From Stenotrophomonas maltophilia R551-3 (GTDB taxonomy: Bacteria > Pseudomonadota > Gammaproteobacteria > Xanthomonadales > Xanthomonadaceae), in contig NC_011071.1 in the NCBI RefSeq assembly GCF_000020665.1, positions 2,160,501 to 2,224,500 of the forward strand: 64,000 nucleotides of DNA, given 5' to 3'. The position numbers and the translations under genes were made by a program. Below, one piece after another: positions 44,003 to 53,088 of this stretch. How positions within the stretch are numbered: the stretch's first letter is position 1; each line of letters opens with the position of its first letter. A model generated the notes under the pieces. It was not told the DNA's origin and did not search any database. It saw nothing but the letters and a program-made list of their open reading frames with translations.

Positions 44003-46198
44003 TCAGTCCGAAGAGCTGGCGGCGCCAGTTCCCTGGCTCGTCGGCAAGAGTGAAGGTTGCTGATCGAACCACTCGCGTGCCTTGGCCAGATGCCACTGGC
44101 GATGGTCGCCATCCAGCTCGATGCCGGCGCCCAGCAGCCCCCAGCGGAGGTAGAGATCACCACGCTTGCGCTGTTCCAGCAGATCCAGCCGCGCACGCAC
44201 CGAAAGACGATCGTTTTCGGCCTGCAGGCCATCGATCACCAGATGACCCGGGCGCCATCGCAGCGTTGCCTGCGCATCGACCTGCCCGGAATCCAGCAGC
44301 GACAGGGTCCAGCGTGGGTAATCGGTGCGTTCGGCGAACAGTGCCAGCAGTGGCCGTGCATCGCTCAGGGTCAGGTCGGTCGTCGCATCCACCTGGAACG
44401 GCGATTGTGCATCGATGCGGCCGCGCTTGAAGGCGATGCGTCCCTTCCACGTGTTCGCGCGCTCGCTGCCGGCCACCTGCACGTTGCGCAGCTCCACCGT
44501 GCTGCCGGACAGATCGAAATGGCGCTGGTTGAAGTCGCCGCGCCGAAGCGTGGCGTTCACGTCGACGTCGCCGCCCATGTCCAGGCCTGCTACCTTCGCG
44601 CTGGCGTTTCGACCCTGCAGGCGGGCAGTGCCGTGACCAACGCGACCATCGGTGTCGAGCATGGCGTCGCCGCTCAGGATTCCGGTGCCGCGCAGCAGGC
44701 GCACCTGTTGAGAGCCAAGGTAGCGGTTGTAGGCGGCCAGGTCCGGGATGGTCGCTTCGCTGAAGCGCAGCCGTGCGCGAACGCCCTTTCGCAGTTCCTG
44801 CAGACGGCCGTCGCCCGTGAGGTCCACGGCTAGGTCGCGACCGTCAAACAAGCGAACGTCCTTGGCGTCAGTGGGGCGCGCCGTGAAGCGCGGCAGCCGG
44901 ATCGCCAGCTGTGCCTGAGTGGGTGTCCCGGCCTTCAGCTCGCCATGCGCGCTGGCCGTGCCGGCCAGACGCACGCCGGCCACTTCGGCCACCGCTTCGG
45001 CCGACGGAATGTCCACGGTGCTGCCTTCGATCAGCTCACCATTGCGCAGGCGTAGATCCGCCTTCAGCGTGCCGCCGCCATCCAGCTGCAGCCACGGTTT
45101 GCGTACGAACAGGGCAGGGATCCAGTTGAGCGAGGTGAAGGTCCATTCGCCGCGCACAGTGCCGGAGCTGCGTTCCAGCAGCTGGGCAGGGTGCTGGAAT
45201 GGAATCTCGCGCCCGGTGATGTGCAGGTCGGCATCGATGCCAGCGGCCGAATCCGGGCGTGGCGGCAGGCGGGCCTGCAGGCGCAGGTCGTTGGCCACGT
45301 TGAGCTGCAGGGCCAGCACGCCGCGATCGGGTGCGCCGTCGCCGAGGTAGAGCGGAACCTGCCAGAGCGCGTGGTCACCAGGTTGCAACTGGCCGTCCAA
45401 CAGGTGGACCGCCAGTTGCAGGCGACCGGGAACCGGAGAACTGGAGATGCGGGGCGTCTGCGCGTCCGTATCCATGCGCAAGCCCTGGCTGCGCGCGTCC
45501 ACATCAAGCTGCGCACGCAGCAACTTCAACTTGGCCAGGCCGGGCGCCTGGTCGCGATAGTGCCGCGGATAGCTGAAGCGCGCGGTCAGATCCATGTCGC
45601 CCAGCAGCTGCACACCGTCATAGCTGGTGTCTGCCTTGCTGAACGAGACCTCGGAGTCGAACAGTTCGGACGGGCCGCCGCGCAGCTGCTTGAGGAACCC
45701 GACGGTTCCCTGGCCCTTGCCGATGATCAACAGCTTGCCGAGCCGGGCGCTGCGGATGCTGTCGCTGTGGATGGCGTCGAAGCGCAGGGTCCAGCCCTGA
45801 TCGCTGCGCGGCGGTGACGGAATGGCGTCCTCGACGCGGCTGATTTCGGCCGATACGCCTGTGGCCTGCAATCGGGGAACCCGCACTTCGCGGCGGAACA
45901 GGGGCAGTACGGCCAACCGGGCGCTGGCGCGCTCGGCGTGCAGCACGTAGACGGTGTGATTTACGTGACCGCGCATGTGCACGTTCCAGGCAATGACGTG
46001 GCCGGGCAGCAGCGTGATAGCCGGGCCGGTAGTCATCACGAACTTCTGCGGCTTGCGGTTGGTGACCTGGTCGAACAGGGGGGTGTTGAGGAAGATGTTG
46101 CCGGCGAGCAGGTAGAGAACGTACACGCCCAGTAGAACGTAGCCAGCGACGCGCCATCGGCGGAACCGGTGTGGAATGCGCGCGGGAGTAGGGGGCAT
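44003..46198 (-). CDS. AsmA/TamB-like envelope protein
   Basis: A 731-residue protein with one N-terminal membrane anchor (WRVAGYVLLGVYVLYLLAGN) and a long periplasmic region of repeated beta strands, like the AsmA/YdbH/YhdP group that bridges the envelope and moves phospholipids. Recurrent patterns such as LDGGGTLKADLRLRNGELIE and VELRNVQVAGSERANTWKG are typical. No catalytic motif is seen. The ATG at 46198 was chosen; an in-frame TTG at 46228 would add ten residues. It is upstream of tspO but separated from it by the tspO promoter motif. Confidence 0.75.
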   Translation of the reverse strand: MPPTPARIPHRFRRWRVAGYVLLGVYVLYLLAGNIFLNTPLFDQVTNRKPQKFVMTTGPAITLLPGHVIAWNVHMRGHVNHTVYVLHAERASARLAVLPLFRREVRVPRLQATGVSAEISRVEDAIPSPPRSDQGWTLRFDAIHSDSIRSARLGKLLIIGKGQGTVGFLKQLRGGPSELFDSEVSFSKADTSYDGVQLLGDMDLTARFSYPRHYRDQAPGLAKLKLLRAQLDVDARSQGLRMDTDAQTPRISSSPVPGRLQLAVHLLDGQLQPGDHALWQVPLYLGDGAPDRGVLALQLNVANDLRLQARLPPRPDSAAGIDADLHITGREIPFQHPAQLLERSSGTVRGEWTFTSLNWIPALFVRKPWLQLDGGGTLKADLRLRNGELIEGSTVDIPSAEAVAEVAGVRLAGTASAHGELKAGTPTQAQLAIRLPRFTARPTDAKDVRLFDGRDLAVDLTGDGRLQELRKGVRARLRFSEATIPDLAAYNRYLGSQQVRLLRGTGILSGDAMLDTDGRVGHGTARLQGRNASAKVAGLDMGGDVDVNATLRRGDFNQRHFDLSGSTVELRNVQVAGSERANTWKGRIAFKRGRIDAQSPFQVDATTDLTLSDARPLLALFAERTDYPRWTLSLLDSGQVDAQATLRWRPGHLVIDGLQAENDRLSVRARLDLLEQRKRGDLYLRWGLLGAGIELDGDHRQWHLAKAREWFDQQPSLLPTSQGTGAASSSD

Positions 46199-46330
46199 GT
46201 ACTGCTCTAGAGGCCGGAATTCACTCAACTATTGCCGAAACGATGGCGGTGGCGCGTGAAGCAGGTACGGGCCGCAGCGCGGCTCTGCTAGTGTCCGACT
46301 TGATTCTCACGCCGGATCTGGAGGAGTCGC

Positions 46331-46810
46331 ATGGAGATTCGAGCCGCCACCGCGGATGACTTGGACGCCATGTGGGCGATCTTCAGAGCCGCTATTGCGA
46401 CCGGGGACGCGCTGCCTTTTGGCCGCACATTCGAGGCCGAAACCTTTCGAAGCCATTGGTTCGGGCTGCAGACAGCCGATGTGGCCGTTCTGGAAGACAG
46501 GGTGGTCGGAATGTACAAGATGGGCGCCAACTTCCCGGACCTGGGGGCGCATGTGGCCAGCGCCACCTATGTGGTCGATCCTCGGGTGCGAGGTCGCGGC
46601 ATTGGCCGGGCGCTGGTGGAGCACAGTCTTGATCGAGCCAGATCGGAGGGTTTTCTGGCCATGCAGTTCAATTACGTGGTCAGTACCAACACGCCGGCGG
46701 TAGCGCTGTACCGCACGCTGGGGTTTGCGGTGGTCGGGACGCTACCGGAGGCGTTCCGGCATCGGGAGCTGGGCCTGGTTGACGTGTATGTGATGCACCG
46801 GTTCCTGTAG
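46331..46810 (+). CDS. GNAT family N-acetyltransferase
   Basis: A 159-residue acetyltransferase. The acetyl-CoA site VVDPRVRGRGIGRALVEHSL is intact, and the C-terminal NTPAVALYRTLGFAVVG is the classic GNAT end. The substrate is unknown; such enzymes may act on amino acids, antibiotics or toxins. A strong GGAGGAG lies seven bases upstream of the ATG. Confidence 0.93.
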   Translation: MEIRAATADDLDAMWAIFRAAIATGDALPFGRTFEAETFRSHWFGLQTADVAVLEDRVVGMYKMGANFPDLGAHVASATYVVDPRVRGRGIGRALVEHSLDRARSEGFLAMQFNYVVSTNTPAVALYRTLGFAVVGTLPEAFRHRELGLVDVYVMHRFL

Positions 46811-46884
46811 CCAGGAATATCGCTGTCCATTGGGCCTCGATACCTGGCGTGCCGTGGCGTCATGTACCGCCACTGGCACAGATA

Positions 46885-47493
46885 TCAGGCGAAGACGCGC
46901 TCGATGTCCTGTTGGGCGTGCTGCAGTGCCTGCGCCCGCGCGTCGTCTCCCATTGCCAGTCCCTCGGCCCGGATGAAGTGCAGGTCGGTGACGCCGAGGA
47001 AGCCAAACAGGCTGGTCAGGTAGGTTTCGTGATGGTCCATGGCCGCCCCCGGCGCATCGCCGGCATACATGCCGCCCCGGGTGGAGGCGATCAGCACGCG
47101 CTTGCCGCCTGCCAGGCCTTCAGGCCCCTGTGCGGTGTAACGGAAGGTCCTGTCGACAATCGCAATGCGGTCGATCCAGGCTTTGAGCTGGCTGGGAATG
47201 CTGAAGTTGTACATCGGCGCTCCGATGACGACGACATCCGCCTGCAGGAACGCCTCCAGATCGTTGGCGCCGAGTGCCACATCCTGCTGCAGGGTGCCGG
47301 CTTCGATGGGAGCGCCCTGAGCGGCTGCGAGGTGGGGCGGGGCGAGGTGGTCAACCGGCGCCAGGGCGAGGTCGCGGTAGGTCACGTTCACGTCGCCATG
47401 CTGCTGGCGGGCAGCTTCGATGAGCTGGGCGGTGAGCTGGCGGCTAACCGACTGCTGGCCAAGGATGCTGGAATCAATGTGCAGGAGTTTCAT
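46885..47493 (-). CDS. azoR: FMN-dependent NADH-azoreductase
   Basis: A 202-residue flavodoxin-fold enzyme that reduces quinones and azo dyes with NADH. Family landmarks are LLHIDSSILGQQSVSRQLT, GAPMYNFSIPSQLKAWIDR (FMN site) and ASTRGGMYAG. AzoR proteins protect against thiol and quinone stress. It is divergent from doxX across a 306-base region with duplicated operator-like repeats; the LysR gene beyond doxX is the likely regulator. Confidence 0.94.
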   Translation of the reverse strand: MKLLHIDSSILGQQSVSRQLTAQLIEAARQQHGDVNVTYRDLALAPVDHLAPPHLAAAQGAPIEAGTLQQDVALGANDLEAFLQADVVVIGAPMYNFSIPSQLKAWIDRIAIVDRTFRYTAQGPEGLAGGKRVLIASTRGGMYAGDAPGAAMDHHETYLTSLFGFLGVTDLHFIRAEGLAMGDDARAQALQHAQQDIERVFA

Positions 47494-47799
47494 GCTGGTT
47501 CTCGCAGTAAAGAGAGGGACGGGCCCGGCGAAGGTCGTGCCATGGGCCACGGCCGCACTCTATTTCTGCGTGTTTCGCCCCACTAGCCGGTCGCAACGGA
47601 TTTCATTCGTCCACCGATGAGGGCAATTCCGCATGGCCGTGATTCGTCCACCCATGGACGGGTGAATTCCCTTTACGTCGGCTAGTGGAGGGGCGGGTGG
47701 CCCGTCTAGAGTGCGTTCCGCTGGCAGCGAAGACGTCGTCGCCGTTCCCGCCGCTACGGTCTTCCCTCTCTTTCGAACACACTTCCAGGAAACACAGAC
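47494..47799. other. Divergent azoR/doxX regulatory region
   Basis: A 306-base gene-free region. It holds two related sites, ATTCGTCCACCGATGAGGGC then AATTCC (47605-47630) and ATTCGTCCACCCATGG then ACGGGTGAATTCC (47642-47670), whose starts are 37 bases apart. The second is itself a partial palindrome (GTCCA/TGGAC). A TAGAGT near 47706 could be a -10 for doxX. These are likely binding sites for the nearby LysR regulator. Confidence 0.5.
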
Positions 47800-48222
47800 A
47801 TGTCCACTTACTCCACAACGCTTGCTGCCTCATCCTCCATCCGCGTGCTGGGTGCGATCGAGCTGCTCGGCCGCCTCCTGCTGGTCTCGTTGTTCCTGAT
47901 GTCAGGTTTCGGCAAGCTCAGTGCCTATGAGGCAACAGCGGGGTACATGGCCTCGGTTGGCGTCCCCGCGCTGATGCTGCCGCTGGTGATCCTGGCGGAG
48001 ATCGGTGGCGCGCTGGCGATCATTGCCGGCTGGCAGACCCGGATCGTCGCTGTGCTGCTGGCGGGCTTCACGCTGGCTACCGCCTTCCTGTTCCACAACA
48101 ACGTCGCTGACCAGACGCAGATGATCATGTTCCTCAAGAATGTCTCCATTGCCGGTGCATTCCTGATGCTGGCCGCCAACGGCGCAGGCCGGTTCAGCCT
48201 GGATGCGCGCAAGACCCGATGA
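47800..48222 (+). CDS. DoxX family membrane protein
   Basis: A 140-residue protein with four transmembrane helices. The DoxX pattern shows in LGRLLLVSLFLMSGFGKLSA, EIGGALAIIAGWQTR and FLFHNNVADQTQMIMFLKN. Family members form quinone- or thiol-linked oxidoreductase complexes in membranes and often sit beside azoR and pirin genes, as here. AGGAAAC precedes the ATG. Confidence 0.88.
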   Translation: MSTYSTTLAASSSIRVLGAIELLGRLLLVSLFLMSGFGKLSAYEATAGYMASVGVPALMLPLVILAEIGGALAIIAGWQTRIVAVLLAGFTLATAFLFHNNVADQTQMIMFLKNVSIAGAFLMLAANGAGRFSLDARKTR

Positions 48223-48311
48223 GGGCAGGGCGCTGCGCCGAGCGCGGCGACACCATTTGCAACACAATGCAGGGGCCTCCGTACCGGAGGTCGTCTGCAT
48301 GGAGTCCGCGG

Positions 48312-49205
48312 GTGATCGATCTCAATGATGTGGCCCTGTTCGTACAGGTGGCCAAGGCCGGCAGCTTCGCCGAGGCCGCGCGCCGGATCGGCATGCCCTC
48401 CAATACTGCCAGCCGGCGCATCCAGCAGCTGGAAGAGCAGCTGGGTGTCCGGCTGCTGCATCGTTCCACCCGCAAGTTGACCCTGACCGATGCCGGTGAG
48501 GGCCTGTACGCGCGCAGCGTGGAGCAGATCGAAGCGCTGGCGGACGCCACCCTGGAGCTTTCCGAGGGCAGCGAGGTGCCGGTGGGAAAGGTGCGCGTCG
48601 CCGCGCCGGTGGATTTCTTCAACTGGTTCCAGCTGGAGTGGGTGCAGTCATTCCTGCAGGCCCATCCACGGGTCCGCCTGGAGTTCGTGCTCAACGATGC
48701 ACGCGCCGACCTGGTTGCTGACGGCATCGATGTTGCGATCCGTGGAGGTGCAGTCACTGGACCAACACTGATCGCGCGCAAGGTGGGCAACAACCGTGCA
48801 GTGCTGGTGGCCAGCCCGGCCTACCTGGAGAGCCGCGGAGCGCCCAGTGCCTTGGAGGATCTGTCCACGCACGACTGTATCGCCGTGCCCTCGGGCTCAG
48901 GGCGCACGCAGTGGCGTTTGATGGGGCCGGATGGCCCCGCTGAGGTCGAAGTGCGCGGGCGATTCAGCGCCAACTCGGCCTTGGCCTTGACCAAGGCCTG
49001 CGTGGCCGGCATGGGCATCGCGCTGCTGACCGAGGCAATGGTGGCGCAGCCGCTGCGGGAAGGGAAGCTGGTCCAGGTGCTGCCCGACTACCGTATTGAT
49101 GGGCTGGAGTTGTTCGTGGTCTACCAGAGCCGGCGACAGTTGCCACGCGCCGCCAGCGCGTTTGTCGACTTCGCCATGACCCATCTGCTGCAGGGCAACT
49201 GGTAA
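48312..49205 (+). CDS. LysR-type transcriptional regulator
   Basis: A 297-residue regulator. The winged helix-turn-helix is at residues 1-62 (FVQVAKAGSFAEAARRIGMP, then SNTASRRIQQLEEQLG), followed by a LysR effector domain (VRVAAPVDFFNWF onwards). It starts with GTG at 48312. It belongs to the CrgA-like group that usually controls a neighbouring azoR, doxX or pirin gene in response to quinones or electrophiles. A small palindrome (CCTCCGTACCGGAGG, 48276-48290) lies just upstream and may be an autoregulatory site. Confidence 0.92.
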   Translation: MIDLNDVALFVQVAKAGSFAEAARRIGMPSNTASRRIQQLEEQLGVRLLHRSTRKLTLTDAGEGLYARSVEQIEALADATLELSEGSEVPVGKVRVAAPVDFFNWFQLEWVQSFLQAHPRVRLEFVLNDARADLVADGIDVAIRGGAVTGPTLIARKVGNNRAVLVASPAYLESRGAPSALEDLSTHDCIAVPSGSGRTQWRLMGPDGPAEVEVRGRFSANSALALTKACVAGMGIALLTEAMVAQPLREGKLVQVLPDYRIDGLELFVVYQSRRQLPRAASAFVDFAMTHLLQGNW

Positions 49206-49371
49206 AACACCTGAGCTGCAGGCGCTGCCGCCTCCACGCGTGGCAGCCATTGCTCCAGCGATGGAGGAATGAAATCCGCACTGGCCGGCTATTGCCGTGC
49301 GTGCTCAGTGCCTACCTTGGACGTACGACGTCGCCGCGACGTTCGAAACCTGCTTCCAAGGAGACCACATC

Positions 49372-50244
49372 ATGCTTGCCGTCCACACTTCCGAAACCAC
49401 CACAATCTCTCCGGTCGCCTCCGTGCGCCGCATCGTGCATCGCACCCGCGGCCGAAGCCACGGGCCCATCACCCGGCTGGTGAGCCCTTCCGATCTGGGC
49501 GAGCGCCTCAAGCCGTTCGTCTTCCTCGACCTTATCGATGCCCGCGATCTTTCGCGCGCGGACTCCCCTGCGCTTGGCCTGCATCCGCACTCGGGCATCG
49601 CCACGCTCACCTGGCTACTGGAAGGGGCGGTCGACTATGAAGACGACCAGGGGCGCGAGGGCAGCATCGAGGCCGGCTGGATGGAGTGGATGCAGGCCGG
49701 CAATGGTGCCTGGCACGGCGGCGGATTCGGCGATTCCGATCGGCTGCGCGGCTTCCAGTTGTGGCTCGCGTTGCCACCTGCACTGGAGCTGGCTGCACCT
49801 TTCAGCCGCTACTTCGGCCCCGAGCAGATCCGCAGCGAAGGCCCGGTGACCGTACTGCTGGGAGCGTACGGCGCGGCTCGCAGCCCCATCGATGCACCGG
49901 CACCGATCAACTATTTCTCGGTGAAACTGCGGGCGGGAGAATCGTGGCGGTTCGAACCGCCGCCCGGGCATGACGTGGCCTGGGCCGCCGTGAGCGTGGG
50001 CTCGTTGCGTGTGCCCGAAGCGATCGGTGCAGGTGAACTGGTGGTCTTCGAGGAAGGCGGTCAGGAGGTCGCGTTCTTCGCCCGCGAGGACACCGAGTTC
50101 GTGTTCGGTACCGCAGCACGGCATCCGTATCCGCTGGCAACAGGCTATTACTCGGTCCATACCAGCCCGCAGGCGCTGGAGGCGGGTGAGGCGCGGATCC
50201 GCGAGCTGGGGAAACAGATCCGGGCGGCGGGAAGCGCTGGCTGA
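49372..50244 (+). CDS. Pirin family protein
   Basis: A 290-residue two-cupin protein. The N-terminal cupin carries the metal site LHPHSGIATLTWLLEG and a Glu/His pair in EWMQAGNGAWHGG. The C-terminal cupin (about 165-275) lacks ligands, as usual. Pirins have quercetinase-like or regulatory roles, and they travel with LysR and azoR genes. AAGGAG lies about ten bases before the ATG. Confidence 0.92.
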   Translation: MLAVHTSETTTISPVASVRRIVHRTRGRSHGPITRLVSPSDLGERLKPFVFLDLIDARDLSRADSPALGLHPHSGIATLTWLLEGAVDYEDDQGREGSIEAGWMEWMQAGNGAWHGGGFGDSDRLRGFQLWLALPPALELAAPFSRYFGPEQIRSEGPVTVLLGAYGAARSPIDAPAPINYFSVKLRAGESWRFEPPPGHDVAWAAVSVGSLRVPEAIGAGELVVFEEGGQEVAFFAREDTEFVFGTAARHPYPLATGYYSVHTSPQALEAGEARIRELGKQIRAAGSAG

Positions 50245-50284
50245 TGGATTCTGTACTGGAGCAGGGCAGGAGGGTGGGGCCCGC

Positions 50285-51133
50285 CTATCGTGAGTGACCG
50301 CTACTGCTTCCGCGCACGAAGGCGGCAGCCAACCGCAGTGCATCGTCGCTGCCACGATCGCCACGCAGGGCATTCGCCAGCCGGCCGGGCGTGACCCCGG
50401 TCCAGCGGACAAGGTCATGCGTGGCATGGGCCTGGTCGCTGTAGCCATGGCGTGCGGCTGCAGTGGCAATGCTGGTGGCTTCTCCATCCAGGGTTTGCAG
50501 AATCGCCTGCAGACGGCACACACGGGCGTACTCCTTCGGGGGCATGCCCACCGCGGCCAGAAAGCGGGATTGCAGGCCGCGCAGGGACATGCCAAGCCGT
50601 CGCGCCAGTTCGGCGATGCGCAGATCGCCCTCCATTGAATCCAGCTGCGCAACGGCCTGTTCGACGCGTTCGTCCAGGACGAAGCTGGCACAACGATCCC
50701 GCAGGACCTGCCAGAGGGGCTCGGGCGTGCTGGCAGCCGCGCTGGCGCGTGCGGCTGCACTGAACGTCTCGGCAAAGGAAGCATCCAGCGTGTACAGGTC
50801 CGGAGCCTGGTCACGAAGGCCGGGCAAGCGGGCACCGGCGATCAAGGCGCTCGCGGCCGGCTGCAGCCGCACGCCGATGCAGAACACCGCACCAGCGGCC
50901 TGCAAACGGATTGGCCCTGACTGCTGTGCCGCGAAACAGAACGGTAGATCGGAACGGATACGGCCATCTGCGCCATGCAGCTGCAAGGGTATGCCAAGCT
51001 CTGCCAGCAGCTCGCAGCGGCCATCGGGATAGATGACCTGCACGTCATTCCCGGGTGCGTCGTCCTGCAGCCACCAGATGCACTGGACGTGACGGCGGAG
51101 GTCGTCGGGGGCAGGGTGCTCGCGGTAGTCCAT
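50285..51133 (-). CDS. AraC family transcriptional regulator
   Basis: A 282-residue regulator. The N-terminal domain (about 1-165) matches DUF6597-type cupin-like sensors, with HVQCIWWLQDD and YPDGRCELLAELG. The C-terminal pair of AraC helix-turn-helix motifs covers RIAELARRLGMSLRGLQSRF and ATAAARHGYSDQAHATHDL. The ATG at 51133 was chosen to give the domain start. It is divergent from the DUF6265 gene 90 bases away, a likely target. Confidence 0.9.
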   Translation of the reverse strand: MDYREHPAPDDLRRHVQCIWWLQDDAPGNDVQVIYPDGRCELLAELGIPLQLHGADGRIRSDLPFCFAAQQSGPIRLQAAGAVFCIGVRLQPAASALIAGARLPGLRDQAPDLYTLDASFAETFSAAARASAAASTPEPLWQVLRDRCASFVLDERVEQAVAQLDSMEGDLRIAELARRLGMSLRGLQSRFLAAVGMPPKEYARVCRLQAILQTLDGEATSIATAAARHGYSDQAHATHDLVRWTGVTPGRLANALRGDRGSDDALRLAAAFVRGSSSGHSR

Positions 51134-51223
51134 GCGGCATCGGACGCCATCCTGCGTGTTTTTACAAGCGCCCTCGGTGGCCGTGCCGCTAGCCTGCAGC
51201 CAACCCATCCAGGAGGTCAGGAC

Positions 51224-51685
51224 ATGTTGAAGTCGAAGGTGGCGGTGCTGGGCGCGGGCCTGGCGTTGGGAAGTGGCGCGGCTATGGCCGCACCGGCCGA
51301 GTTCGACTGGCTGGCCGGGCATTGGTGTGGCGGTACCGAAGAGCGCAGGCTTGATGAGGTCTGGCTGCCCGAGGCCGGCGGCGCCTTGCTTGGCATGTCG
51401 CGCACGCTGAGTCATGGTGATATGGAGTCATTCGAGTACATGCGCCTGGTGCCGGCAGGCAAAGCGGCTGGCCTGCATGTGCAGCCCAATGGCGTGGCGC
51501 CGACGACATTCGTCATTGCCGGGCATGGTGAGAACTGGGTGGTCTTTGAGAATCCGCAACATGACTTCCCGAAACGCATAGAGTACCGGCGTGATGGCAC
51601 TGCGCTGAAGGCGAGCATCTCCGGTCCGGGTGATGATGGGAAGATCCTGCGGATTCCGTTTGACTATCGGCGTTGCGGGGAGTGA
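51224..51685 (+). CDS. DUF6265 secreted protein
   Basis: A 153-residue exported protein. A signal peptide (VAVLGAGLALGSGAAMAAPA) is followed by a lipocalin-like barrel of the DUF6265 family: FDWLAGHWCGGTEERRLDEV, LLGMSRTLSHGDMESFEYMR and VFENPQHDFPKRIEYRR. Cysteines in HWCGG and the C-terminal RRCGE may pair. The ligand is unknown. AGGAGG precedes the ATG. It is the last chromosomal backbone gene before the island. Confidence 0.8.
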   Translation: MLKSKVAVLGAGLALGSGAAMAAPAEFDWLAGHWCGGTEERRLDEVWLPEAGGALLGMSRTLSHGDMESFEYMRLVPAGKAAGLHVQPNGVAPTTFVIAGHGENWVVFENPQHDFPKRIEYRRDGTALKASISGPGDDGKILRIPFDYRRCGE

Positions 51686-52076
51686 GTGGGAACGCTGGCC
51701 AGGAGTGAAGTCAGGGATCTGAGGACTGGGGAGGCTCTGGCTTCTTGGGTAGCGATCTTGCCTGTAACATAATATACATTATGCGAAATGAAGTGGGGGC
51801 TCCGGCTGTGCTCTTGCCTCCCTGCTGACGAAGCAGGTAAATCTGTTACCAAGCGCCAAGTAAAAGTGTTACGCGTTCGAACACAGCGCCTTCATCGCGC
51901 CCGCACTTGCACTCCGAAGCGTCAGGTACCATGGCATAGACGCTTTTGCGGTCTCATTTGTCTGTTGGGCTGCCTGGCTAGCTCGCAGAACGCGACTTGC
52001 GCGGAGTCAGCGGACTGGCCTCCGGCGCAAATGAAGCCGGCCCGTTCTTTCGTGTGCCCTGGAAGGCGGCACAGCG
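51686..52076. other. Gene-free left edge of the island
   Basis: About 390 bases with no convincing gene. It contains an AT-rich near-palindrome (TAACATAATATACATTATG, 51767-51785) similar to a site upstream of the integrase, and a GTTACC...GTGTTACGCG repeat near 51843-51875. Base composition drops from the GC-rich backbone near 51740, suggesting the junction. No tRNA was recognised. Confidence 0.5.
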
Positions 52077-52982
52077 CTATTGTTTTTGGCGTCTGCGAGC
52101 CGCAGGCGGACGAACTTCTTTGGATCGCTTGAGCGCCACTTCCAGCTGAGCTGGCAAATTTCGAAGCCCTGAAAGTTGACCCTCAAGCGCGTCACATTTG
52201 CCGCGCAGGATATCGGCAGACTGACTGGCCGTGGCGGCCGCTGATTGGGCGGCCTGGATGTCCTGACGCAGCTGCTTCTCAAGTGCCCTGTGTTGTTCGG
52301 ATGCCTTGCTTTGCTGCACCTGGAGTTCCTTCACCTCCTGGCGGGCTCGATCCACGTCGCTGAGCGCTCGATTCTCGACAGATCTGACGTACTCGGTCCA
52401 GTCCTCCCGCTCAGATTTCGCCGTCTCTAGGGCCTCGTGAAGCCGGACGTCGAGTTGCTGTCTCGCTGTTTCGACTCGGTCGGCTCTTCGACGCTCGAGG
52501 TCGCGCTGCTCTGCAAGTTCAGAGATCTGTAGCTGAAGCTGGTCGACCAGGTGCTGTAGCTCTGAAGCTTGGGTCGTTGCAATTCTCTCCCCGGTGAATG
52601 CAACGTCACGCTCTGCACGCATTTGCGCCAGCTCTTCAGCCACAAGTCGGGAACTGGCCTCCAGCGCATCACGCTCGGAAGCTAGGGCCCGCTCGGACGA
52701 TGCAAGCTCTCGACGGGCGGCCTCCTGGGCATGCTTCAGCGCCAACTCCCACCATTGCCCGGCGAGTTCTGCCAACACCGCTGGCGCATCTTCCAGGTTC
52801 GGACGCGCTGGCTGCAGGCGCGTGCCAAGTCGGTTCCACCATGTTTCCAGCCAGCGGGTCACCGTGTTCGGCGAGCCTGTCCCCAGGTGAGCCCGGATCC
52901 GCTCTACGGTTGGGCGTTCGCCCTTGGCGACCAACTCGTCAGCGGCGGTATGGACGTCAGTTTCGGTGATGCCGCGGGCCAT
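52077..52982 (-). CDS. KfrA-like DNA-binding coiled-coil protein
   Basis: A 301-residue protein. The N-terminal KfrA DNA-binding domain (ITETDVHTAADELVAKGERP onwards, about 1-80) includes the motif GTGSPNTVTRWLETWW. About 200 residues of near-continuous coiled coil follow, ending in a basic tail (PPAARRRQKQ). KfrA proteins on plasmids bind operators in front of their own genes and form nucleoprotein fibres. Here the gene is divergent from an integrase, with a strong palindrome between them, so it may repress the integrase. Confidence 0.85.
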   Translation of the reverse strand: MARGITETDVHTAADELVAKGERPTVERIRAHLGTGSPNTVTRWLETWWNRLGTRLQPARPNLEDAPAVLAELAGQWWELALKHAQEAARRELASSERALASERDALEASSRLVAEELAQMRAERDVAFTGERIATTQASELQHLVDQLQLQISELAEQRDLERRRADRVETARQQLDVRLHEALETAKSEREDWTEYVRSVENRALSDVDRARQEVKELQVQQSKASEQHRALEKQLRQDIQAAQSAAATASQSADILRGKCDALEGQLSGLRNLPAQLEVALKRSKEVRPPAARRRQKQ

Positions 52983-53021
52983 GCGAAGTCTCCGGTACTG
53001 GCACCCTACTCTGCTGATAAC

Positions 53022-53054
53022 GTACTCGCGATAAGTGATGATTATCGCTAGTAC
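53022..53054. promoter_or_regulatory. 13-7-13 palindrome upstream of the integrase
   Basis: Two 13-base arms, GTACTCGCGATAA and TTATCGCTAGTAC, are complementary except for one position and flank a seven-base centre (GTGATGA). This spacing is that of a tyrosine recombinase core site such as loxP or FRT, but it would also suit a dimeric operator for KfrA. It ends 32 bases before the integrase ATG. Confidence 0.55.
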
Positions 53055-53065
53055 ACACGTTCATT

Positions 53066-53088
53066 CATAACATACATTACATATTATG
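53066..53088. repeat. AT-rich repeat upstream of the integrase
   Basis: CATAACATACATTACATATT continues into the ATG of the integrase gene. It shares TAACATA, ACATTA and ATTATG blocks with the site at 51767. It could be an operator or an accessory recombination site. Confidence 0.35.

Noticed and set aside
51788..52132. 115-residue open frame at the left edge of the island
   Set aside because: Composition is Cys/Arg-rich with no domain, it has no good ribosome-binding site, and it overlaps the 3' end of the kfrA-like gene.
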